DNA of 5,203 nucleotides from an uncultured Verrucomicrobiota bacterium (GTDB lineage Bacteria > Verrucomicrobiota > Verrucomicrobiia > Limisphaerales > UBA1096). This document shows positions 1 to 5,203 of the stretch, piece after piece (positions within the stretch are counted from its first letter, which is position 1; the number at the start of each line of letters is the position of its first letter). The position numbers and the translations under genes are program-made. The notes beneath the pieces were generated by a model. The model saw only the letters and a list, made by a program, of their open reading frames with translations, made no database searches and was not told the origin of the DNA. The stretch lies in assembly GCA_913045395.1 (NCBI GenBank), contig CAJWPV010000134.1:1-5203 (forward strand), written 5' to 3'.

Positions 1-2158
1 CAAGGACATCTCCATCGTAAAAATTGCTCCGCAGTGTCACGGCATCGGAGAGGCTCCAGCCGGCTAGGTCCACCTCCGCTTCGCCAAGATTGGCAATCTC
101 GATGAACTCATCCTCAACGAGGATGCGGTCCGAATCGCTCGGTACCTCGCGGTAGAGTGGGTTGTAGAGTCCATCGGTCACCTTGGCGGTCGGGTTAGCC
201 AAAAACTCGGTGACGGCTACTTGTTGCTCAGCCTCGCTTGGCACATAAACATCCCAACTCATCGTCTGTGTGCCTTCATTGTTCTCCACATCAAGGGAGA
301 GGTCAAAAGACTCCCCGGCATCTGCACTGGAAGCGCTCAGGACCAGCTTGGCCGTGATTTCGTTGGCGGGATTTGTCGCAAGCACCCAGTCGCCTGTCGG
401 CGTTACTCTCACCTCTCCACCCGAGGGCGACTTGGCCACGGCCTCGATTAACACCGTCTCGCCAGGCAGTAGAAAATGATCAGTCCGAGAACTCTCGAGC
501 GGTCGCCCTGGCCGGAGCAGTTTGTCGTACCGGAGCGTGAACTCGATAGTTGGCAATTGCGGTCCCGCGATGTCTTCGATGCGAGTCGGCATCAGCTGGT
601 AGCCTCCCTCACGTGGCTGGTCTCGCATGTACTGAGAAAGCACGCCGGTGACACTGATAGCCGTCCCGGGAAATGGCTGGTCAATGATCGACTGGATACG
701 CGAATCGATTCGCATGATGAAGGTCATTCCGTCGGCATCGGTCAGTGTGTAATTGCTCCCACCGGAAAACTTCGAGCCCCCTGCGCCATCGATTTCCACC
801 TCATTGGCAACCACGAGCGAACCCTCGAGCGCTTCCATCGCAACAGTGTCATCCCACTGGATGAAATCAAGATTGACGGCCTCTGGCAATGCGTTGTCGC
901 TGCTCAAGACCTTGACAAGGTGCATGGCGTTGCCGGCGTCTGGCACGAACTGTAGCAACCCGTTGTAATGATCCAGCGGCGCAATCACGCGGACCTTGTC
1001 GCCGGCCTTCGGATGGCTCGACTTGCCGCTACGGAAGTAAACCGCTATGCCGGCAGTGTCGTCTTGAAAATAAAACAGCGAATGACTGCCGCCGGTCATG
1101 TTCGTATGCGTCGTGACGATGCCTTCGGCGGTGAAAATCGTCTTGGTGTCGGACGGCTCACGATTGTCGTCCACCAGCGAGCGTAGGTGCCTGATGGTGA
1201 CGGCATCGCCGCCGGGAGAAACCTGCACATCGAGCGTGGCCGTGTCGCTCTCGACTGCGCCATCGGCGTTGCTGACGACGACCCGGTAGTCGCCGGCATC
1301 GTCCGCCGAGACGTCGGCCATCGCGAGGGCACTTGACGTCGCACCCTCTATGTCTGAGCCATCCTTGCTCCATTGATACCCCAGTGGCTCCACGCCGGTG
1401 GCCACGACGGAAAACGAAATGGTCTTGCCGGCAAGCACGGTTTGCGACGCCGGTTGCGAGAGGATCGCCAGATCGTTGCCGCCACCACCGTCGGTCACGT
1501 CGCTGAGGCTCGTCCCAACTCTCAGGTTGTCGATCAGCATCGCTCCGATGTTGGAGGCCTGCCGGAACGCGAAGCCGGTCACGTCCACGCCGGAGCCGTT
1601 GTCGGTGGTGGTGACGCCCCCGGCCATGCCGCCGTCGGGATCAACCCAAAGCGTCGTGCGTGCATCCGCAAGGTTCAGAGCGATGACCACTTTGTAAACC
1701 GTCTCCAAGTGCAGGTCGCTGTCGAAAACGGCGGTCGACACCTTGCCTTTCGAAGTCACCCCAATACGTAGCGCACCGCCTTCTGCGCCGGTGGCCTGCG
1801 CGACGATTCGTCCGCGGTAGCCGGTGCCTTTGTCTTTAAAATGCGCAAAGTAGCTGCCGCCACCGCTAGGCAGCTCAGTGAACTCCACGTCGAACGATGC
1901 ATACATCGTGCCGCCGCCCGATTTCTTGTAAGGCCCGCGGGGCAACATGGCATTGATGTCCTCTGAGGCGGCCTGTGACAAATTCAACCGACCATCGACC
2001 ATTTCTATTTGTTCCTCGGTACCGCTGTGGTTTTTCCAGGTGTCCGCCGCCTGTAAAACGATCGGGCCGTCGTCGTAGCTAAACGATTCGTCGAGAACCA
2101 TCTCGGCCTGAGCCGCCACGAGGCTGGCCGTAGCTGCCGCAATGATAAATCTTTTCAT
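1..2158 (-). CDS. Secreted modular protein: LamG-like, Ig-like, two OB-fold-like units, lamin-tail domain (partial, C-terminus off window)
   Basis: The frame is open from the ATG at 2158 to base 1, giving 719 residues with no stop, so the C-terminus lies outside. The start is fixed by an in-frame TGA at 2164-2162. No Shine-Dalgarno is visible. Residues 1-18 are a signal peptide (KR, hydrophobic stretch, cleavage after A16-Q-A18), so the product is exported. Residues 20-219 are a beta-rich LamG/concanavalin-like region ending IDNLRVG. Residues 230-313 are an Ig-like domain with core W263, the DxGxY corner D287-Y291 and no cysteine pair. Residues 345-418 (FYFQDDTAGIAVYF) and 446-533 (NYTLTDADG, then VTGVLSQY and GGYQLMPTRI) resemble tandem OB-folds of the YhcR/DUF5689 kind. 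Residues 647-719 begin an LTD: VTEFLANP, EFIEIANLGE, VDLAGWSLSD. LTD and OB modules accompany secreted nucleases, and LTDs also accompany CotH-like domains. Which catalytic domain follows, if any, cannot be seen. Domain calls are by motif only. Confidence 0.9.
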   Translation of the reverse strand, partial: MKRFIIAAATASLVAAQAEMVLDESFSYDDGPIVLQAADTWKNHSGTEEQIEMVDGRLNLSQAASEDINAMLPRGPYKKSGGGTMYASFDVEFTELPSGGGSYFAHFKDKGTGYRGRIVAQATGAEGGALRIGVTSKGKVSTAVFDSDLHLETVYKVVIALNLADARTTLWVDPDGGMAGGVTTTDNGSGVDVTGFAFRQASNIGAMLIDNLRVGTSLSDVTDGGGGNDLAILSQPASQTVLAGKTISFSVVATGVEPLGYQWSKDGSDIEGATSSALAMADVSADDAGDYRVVVSNADGAVESDTATLDVQVSPGGDAVTIRHLRSLVDDNREPSDTKTIFTAEGIVTTHTNMTGGSHSLFYFQDDTAGIAVYFRSGKSSHPKAGDKVRVIAPLDHYNGLLQFVPDAGNAMHLVKVLSSDNALPEAVNLDFIQWDDTVAMEALEGSLVVANEVEIDGAGGSKFSGGSNYTLTDADGMTFIMRIDSRIQSIIDQPFPGTAISVTGVLSQYMRDQPREGGYQLMPTRIEDIAGPQLPTIEFTLRYDKLLRPGRPLESSRTDHFLLPGETVLIEAVAKSPSGGEVRVTPTGDWVLATNPANEITAKLVLSASSADAGESFDLSLDVENNEGTQTMSWDVYVPSEAEQQVAVTEFLANPTAKVTDGLYNPLYREVPSDSDRILVEDEFIEIANLGEAEVDLAGWSLSDAVTLRSNFYDGDVL

Positions 2159-2173
2159 GGTTCAGTTGGTAAA

Positions 2174-3040
2174 TTATTGCCGGAACGGCGCATTCCAGAT
2201 CACGTCCGGGTTCAGCCCCTCGAATGTGCCCGCGCCGTTGGTTATGGAGTGCCGCGAAAAATAGGCCGAATGTCCATCGATGAACGCCAGCACGCCACCC
2301 TGTCGCTTGTGGCGCTCCGGAAACGCCCGCCACCTTGCTGCCGGGTTCACCGAGTAGTAAGGATTCCCCAGCCCCTCCGACGAGCTGAAATACATGTCCA
2401 TCGTGCCGACCGTCGCCGATGGGTTGAACAAGTCGGTCGCCTTCGGCATCTTGGGGTACGGCATATACGAATTCACCGTCCCGCGCTTAAGGTCAATGTT
2501 CATCGCGTAGCTGAAAAACCCGTGGCGCCCGCCGCCCTTTAGCTGCTTTAATTCCTCTGTCGTCATCTTGGCGTTCGGGCAGTGCCAAATCTTCCCCTGC
2601 CCGCCGGGGAAGGGCAGGTTTTTGATATTGTCCTGATACACCACCGTTGGCCGCTTCCAGTACTGCACTAGCGATTTTTCGCCCATGAACGGCGGCAGCA
2701 AATTAAACCAAGCGTTTAGGTCCTTCGGCGTGCCGGAAGGCTGCGGAGCGCCGGGGTATTTGCCATTGGCGCCCATGCCGTCGCGGGGCAGCAAGTCTTC
2801 GTTCTCCACTAGATACAACTGCAGCCCCAAGCCCCATTGGCGCTGGTTCGAGAGGCAATTGGCCAAGCGCGCCTGATCCTTCGCCTTGGCCAAGGCCGGA
2901 AGCAGCAACGCAGCCAGGATCGCAATAATAGCAATGACCACCAGCAGCTCGATCAGCGTGAATGCCGTCGGGCTCGAGTCCGGTGAACACCGGTTCGCCG
3001 TGGCGGAGTCATCCGCCGAGTTGGGAAAAGCACCATCCAT
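2174..3040 (-). CDS. Prepilin-type N-terminal cleavage/methylation domain protein (pseudopilin, DUF1559-like)
   Basis: This is a 288-residue type II secretion/type IV pilus-like pseudopilin, expected in the inner membrane by its N-terminal helix with a periplasmic C-terminal domain. A 26-residue leader precedes the prepilin peptidase site A26|F27, with the +5 glutamate at E31, the FTLIELL core and helix to about residue 49, then [10 protein letters not shown]62 and C154 (IWHCPNA) could pair. FSYAMN lies at 176-181, and near the end is H244 followed ten residues later by D255-G256-H257, a variant of the H-X9-DG signature of PVC-phylum pseudopilins. The start is certain: an in-frame TGA at 3064-3062 leaves no other start codon, and GAGG at 3046-3043 is only two bases from the ATG. 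Position -1 is Ala rather than the usual Gly, and the leader is long. The TAA is 15 bases before the ATG of the LTD protein, suggesting one operon. The substrate or partner is unknown. Confidence 0.92.
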   Translation of the reverse strand: MDGAFPNSADDSATANRCSPDSSPTAFTLIELLVVIAIIAILAALLLPALAKAKDQARLANCLSNQRQWGLGLQLYLVENEDLLPRDGMGANGKYPGAPQPSGTPKDLNAWFNLLPPFMGEKSLVQYWKRPTVVYQDNIKNLPFPGGQGKIWHCPNAKMTTEELKQLKGGGRHGFFSYAMNIDLKRGTVNSYMPYPKMPKATDLFNPSATVGTMDMYFSSSEGLGNPYYSVNPAARWRAFPERHKRQGGVLAFIDGHSAYFSRHSITNGAGTFEGLNPDVIWNAPFRQ

Positions 3041-3209
3041 AGCCTCAAATACTTTGGCGGCTCAACGCCAAGGACAAATTACTACCCTTTCCTGTTTAGG
3101 CAAGATCAGCATGGCGATTGATTGATTAAGATCACAAAATAATATATTTAATTTTCTTATTCTATATGAGAAGAGATGGGGGTGGCAGTTAAACTTTTAA
3201 TCTAAAAAA
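3041..3209. promoter_or_regulatory. A/T-rich divergent intergenic region between two pseudopilin genes
   Basis: These 169 bases separate the two divergent start codons and must hold the control elements of both, unless transcription enters from further away. Bases 3120-3210 are strikingly A/T-rich against the G/C-rich genes around them. A candidate plus-strand sigma-70-like promoter is TTGATT (3118-3123), a 16-base spacer, then TAATAT (3140-3145). TATATT (3143-3148) is an alternative -10. GATT occurs three times in tandem at 3116-3127, and AATATATT at 3141-3148 is a perfect palindrome. No clear minus-strand promoter could be chosen. The region as a divergent spacer is certain, but the promoter hexamers are weak matches. 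Confidence 0.5.
3054..3071 (-). promoter_or_regulatory. Small inverted repeat in the leader of the minus-strand pseudopilin
   Basis: TTGGCG at 3054-3059 and CGCCAA at 3066-3071 form a perfect 6-base stem with a 6-base loop, 13 bases upstream of the ATG at 3040. It could be a leader hairpin near the ribosome site or an operator half-site pair. A stem this short can arise by chance, so this is only a candidate. Confidence 0.2.
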
Positions 3210-3980
3210 ATGAAAATTCCAAAAAAATACAATGTTCTTGCAAATAACCAAGGTTTCTCACAGGTGGAACTGATTGTCGTAATTGTGATAGTGCTCATCC
3301 TGATGATTGGCGCGGTGGGAGCTGGAATGCTTCTGCCAGCGTTGGCAAAGGCAAAAGCCAAGGCACAGCGTATCGCCTGCGTGAACAACCTCAAGCAGGT
3401 TGGCATCGCTACTCGCATCTATGCGACGGACAATCAGGATCGGTTCCCGTGGCAGGTTCCTGCCATCGAAACCGGGCCCGACGGCAAAGAAGTCATGACC
3501 GGTGGTACCGCCGAGTATTTGGCGAGTAGCAAATACAAGGAAACCTGGAAGCACTGGCAGGCTCTCTCCAATGAACTGAGCAATCCAAAGGTTCTCCGTT
3601 GTCCCCGAGACGAAAACCGAAACCAAGTGGTTTCATTTTCTGACAGCTCCTTCGGAGGGGAAAACGGTAATCTGAGTTTCAGTTACTTCATCGGAAAAGG
3701 TGCCGATGAAGCCAAGCCCAACAACATCCTTTCTGGAGATCGCAACATCGTATTTGGCGACTACAACAATGACGATGACAACAAAGGAACTCACCAGAAG
3801 TTTGGGAAACAATTCTCCGCCACAAGGAGGCCGGAGTGGACCGAGAGCCTGCATGAGAGTCAGGGCGACATCCTCTTGTCTGACTCATCTGTCCAGCAAG
3901 CCAGCGCCTCAAGACTCGCTCAATACATGATCGATTCCAGCGACAAGGACAACGAACTCATGTTCCCGGCTGGCAAATAG
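3210..3980 (+). CDS. Prepilin-type N-terminal domain protein (second pseudopilin, Verrucomicrobiota type)
   Basis: This is a 256-residue pseudopilin on the opposite strand, expected in the inner membrane with a soluble periplasmic domain. A 15-residue leader with four lysines or polar residues ends at the canonical site G15|F16, with the +5 glutamate at E20 and a hydrophobic helix to about residue 44. [13 protein letters not shown] (41-53) and C57-VNNLKQVG follow. The periplasmic part has LRCPRDENR (129-137; C57 and C131 could pair), SYFIG at 158-162 and LSGDRN at 174-179, a set seen together in Verrucomicrobiota pseudopilins. Near the end, H215 is followed after nine residues by D225-S226, so the H-X9-DG signature has Ser for Gly. 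The acidic stretch 184-191 (DYNNDDDN) could bind calcium. The start is fixed by an in-frame TAA at 3198-3200; there is no Shine-Dalgarno, only an A-rich leader. The gene looks less G/C-rich by eye than its neighbours. The specific partner system is unknown. Confidence 0.92.
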   Translation: MKIPKKYNVLANNQGFSQVELIVVIVIVLILMIGAVGAGMLLPALAKAKAKAQRIACVNNLKQVGIATRIYATDNQDRFPWQVPAIETGPDGKEVMTGGTAEYLASSKYKETWKHWQALSNELSNPKVLRCPRDENRNQVVSFSDSSFGGENGNLSFSYFIGKGADEAKPNNILSGDRNIVFGDYNNDDDNKGTHQKFGKQFSATRRPEWTESLHESQGDILLSDSSVQQASASRLAQYMIDSSDKDNELMFPAGK

Positions 3981-3989
3981 AGTCTAATT

Positions 3990-4004
3990 GCAGGCGTCGC
4001 TTGC
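3990..4004. terminator. Possible weak hairpin in the convergent gap
   Basis: The 36-base gap between the converging stops holds GCAGGC (3990-3995), loop GTC, GCTTGC (3999-4004). This is a 6-base stem containing one G-U wobble when read as plus-strand RNA. No T-tract follows on either side, so it does not meet the usual intrinsic-terminator pattern. Position is the main argument for a termination role. Confidence 0.2.
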
Positions 4005-4016
4005 CCTAAACTTCAT

Positions 4017-5186
4017 CTACAGGCTTTTGCAGAAGGCTTCCAGACGGGCCATCCCATTTTGGATGTTCTCCATGCTGGTGGCATAGCTGATGCGGAAGTT
4101 GCTGTCCGCCCCGAATGCGATGCCGGGGACGGCGGCCACCTTGGCCTCCTCGAGCAGGCGCTCACAGAACTCGCCCGACTTAAGGCCGGTCCCGGCCATG
4201 TTCGGGAACAGGTAAAATGCACCCTTGCTGTTGATGCAACTGATCCCAGGCATGTTGTTTAGCTGTCCGGCAGCGTAGCGGCGGCGCTCGTCGAACTCGC
4301 CCAGCCATTTGTCGAGGTGATCCTGCGGGCCGTTGAGCGCGGCAACGGCCCCCTTCTGCGCAAACGAGGTCGCATTGCTGGTGCTGTGGCTCTGCACGGC
4401 ATTGATAGCTTGGGCAATCGGCTTGGGCGCGGCAAGGAAGCCGATACGCCAGCCGGTCATCGAGTAGGCCTTGGCCAAGCCGTGCACGATGATGGTGTGC
4501 GCCAGATGCTCCTCCGAGAAGGTCGTCACGCTGGTGAACTTGGCTCCGTCGTAAACGAGCTTCTCGTAAATGTCGTCGCTCATGATGAGCACGCCCTTCT
4601 CGACGCAGACATCACCAAGCGCCTTGATTTCATCCGTGGAGTAAACGGAGCCGGTGGGGTTACTCGGTGAGTTGAGAATGAACAGTTTCGTATTCGGCGT
4701 AATCGCCTCGCGCAACTGCTCCGGCGTGACCTTGAATTCTGTCTCATCGGTGGTGTCAAGAATCACCGGCTTGGCCCCGGCAAGTTTGGCCATCTCAGGG
4801 TAGCTCAGCCAGTACGGCGCCGGGATGATCACCTCGTCGCCAGCCTCACAGGTTGCGTAAATGACGTTGAAGCAGGAGTGTTTACCACCACAGTTGACAA
4901 TAATCTGGCTCGGTTCGTACTCGACGCCGTAGTCGCGCTGGAACTTATCAGCAACCGCCTGGCGCAGCTCCGGGATACCGCTGCTCGGGGTGTACTTGGT
5001 GAACCCGTCGGCCAACGCCTGTGCGGCGGCATCTTTAATGTGTTGTGGTGTGTCGAAGTCCGGCTCACCAGCGCCGAAGCCGATGACATCCTCACCCTGG
5101 GCACGCAACTCCTTGGCCTTGGCCGAAATGGCCAGCGTCAGCGATGGCGCAAGTGAAGCCGCCCGACTGGAAATCGGATAGTCCAT
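4017..5186 (-). CDS. Aspartate aminotransferase, class I/II fold, type Ib (EC 2.6.1.1)
   Basis: This is a complete 389-residue cytosolic PLP enzyme, of usual length for the family, expected to interconvert aspartate plus 2-oxoglutarate with oxaloacetate plus glutamate. Visible landmarks are PSLTLAISAKAKELR (14-28), GAGEPDFDTP (38-47), TKYTPSSGIPELR (63-75), and GGK ending at K102, which aligns with the side-chain-carboxylate-binding lysine of the Thermus Ib enzyme. W126 stacks on PLP in PYW, N176 lies in NSPSNPTG, and D204 and Y207 lie in SDDIYE. The Schiff-base lysine is K239 in GLAKAYSMTGWRIGF, and R365 in FRISYA binds the alpha-carboxylate. All catalytic positions are kept. The start gives the normal Ib N-terminus, with a weak purine run (AGAGAAG) just upstream. 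The residue before P14-S15 is Ala13, where Thermus has Lys; as I recall, that lysine is linked to prephenate activity, so dual function is not assumed. It is convergent with the plus-strand pseudopilin and probably an independent unit. Confidence 0.95.
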   Translation of the reverse strand: MDYPISSRAASLAPSLTLAISAKAKELRAQGEDVIGFGAGEPDFDTPQHIKDAAAQALADGFTKYTPSSGIPELRQAVADKFQRDYGVEYEPSQIIVNCGGKHSCFNVIYATCEAGDEVIIPAPYWLSYPEMAKLAGAKPVILDTTDETEFKVTPEQLREAITPNTKLFILNSPSNPTGSVYSTDEIKALGDVCVEKGVLIMSDDIYEKLVYDGAKFTSVTTFSEEHLAHTIIVHGLAKAYSMTGWRIGFLAAPKPIAQAINAVQSHSTSNATSFAQKGAVAALNGPQDHLDKWLGEFDERRRYAAGQLNNMPGISCINSKGAFYLFPNMAGTGLKSGEFCERLLEEAKVAAVPGIAFGADSNFRISYATSMENIQNGMARLEAFCKSL

Positions 5187-5203
5187 TTGCTTCTCTAATG
5201 TTG

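Noticed and set aside
476..955. A 159-residue plus-strand open frame, and several shorter plus-strand frames between 221 and 1771.
   Set aside because: They lie wholly opposite the continuous minus-strand frame, which has a signal peptide and recognisable Ig and LTD motifs. The plus-strand products are low-complexity, His/Arg-rich shadows with no recognisable domain.
2079..2333. A minus-strand 84-residue frame spanning the junction of the two minus-strand genes.
   Set aside because: It overlaps the end of the pseudopilin and the start of the LTD protein in another frame. Both of those genes have fixed starts and family motifs, so this frame is a shadow.
3258..3626. A 122-residue minus-strand frame inside the plus-strand pseudopilin.
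   Set aside because: It is antisense to a gene with a clear prepilin signal and conserved family motifs, and its product has no recognisable domain.
4480..4483. Alanine instead of serine just before the catalytic lysine of the aminotransferase (GLAK at 236-239).
   Set aside because: The Thermus type Ib aspartate aminotransferase also has Ala at this position (GAAK), so it is normal for the subgroup and not a sign of lost activity.
1..5203. A search by eye for CRISPR repeats, tRNA or rRNA, transposase genes and long terminal inverted repeats.
   Set aside because: None was seen. The only repeats are the GATT triplet at 3116-3127 and short hairpins, too small to indicate a mobile element.

Overview
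The window looks like Verrucomicrobiota (Pedosphaera/Limisphaerales-like) chromosomal DNA. The evidence is two prepilin-type proteins with the LLPALAKAK signature after the N-terminal helix, followed by C-L/V-x-N-x-x-Q/K. That pattern is abundant in this phylum and its PVC relatives. A bacterial Ig-like module of the type common in the same phylum is also present. Phylum placement is inferred from protein style only; there is no rRNA or marker gene here.

Layout: (1) Bases 1-2158, minus strand, hold the largest gene, open at the left edge. It encodes a secreted modular protein with a signal peptide, a LamG-like beta region, an Ig-like domain, two OB-fold-like units and the start of a lamin-tail domain (LTD). 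Because its stop lies outside the window it is easy to miss; the short plus-strand frames over it are shadows. (2) Bases 2174-3040, minus, hold a 288-residue type II secretion/type IV pilus-like pseudopilin, 15 bases upstream of gene 1 and probably co-transcribed with it. (3) Bases 3041-3209 are an A/T-rich divergent intergenic region, probably with promoters for both sides. (4) Bases 3210-3980, plus, hold a second, different pseudopilin of 256 residues. (5) Bases 3981-4016 are a short convergent gap with a small hairpin. (6) Bases 4017-5186, minus, hold a complete class I aspartate aminotransferase of the Ib type.

Working together: the minus-strand pair joins an inner-membrane pseudopilin to a large exported adhesion- or nuclease-like protein, so a dedicated export or surface-display role is possible but unproven. 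The divergent pseudopilin may share the control region. The aminotransferase is a housekeeping nitrogen-metabolism gene with no visible link to the other three. No RNA gene, CRISPR array, insertion sequence or phage gene was seen. The most interesting point is the pseudopilin/LTD-protein pair and what lies downstream of the LTD beyond base 1.
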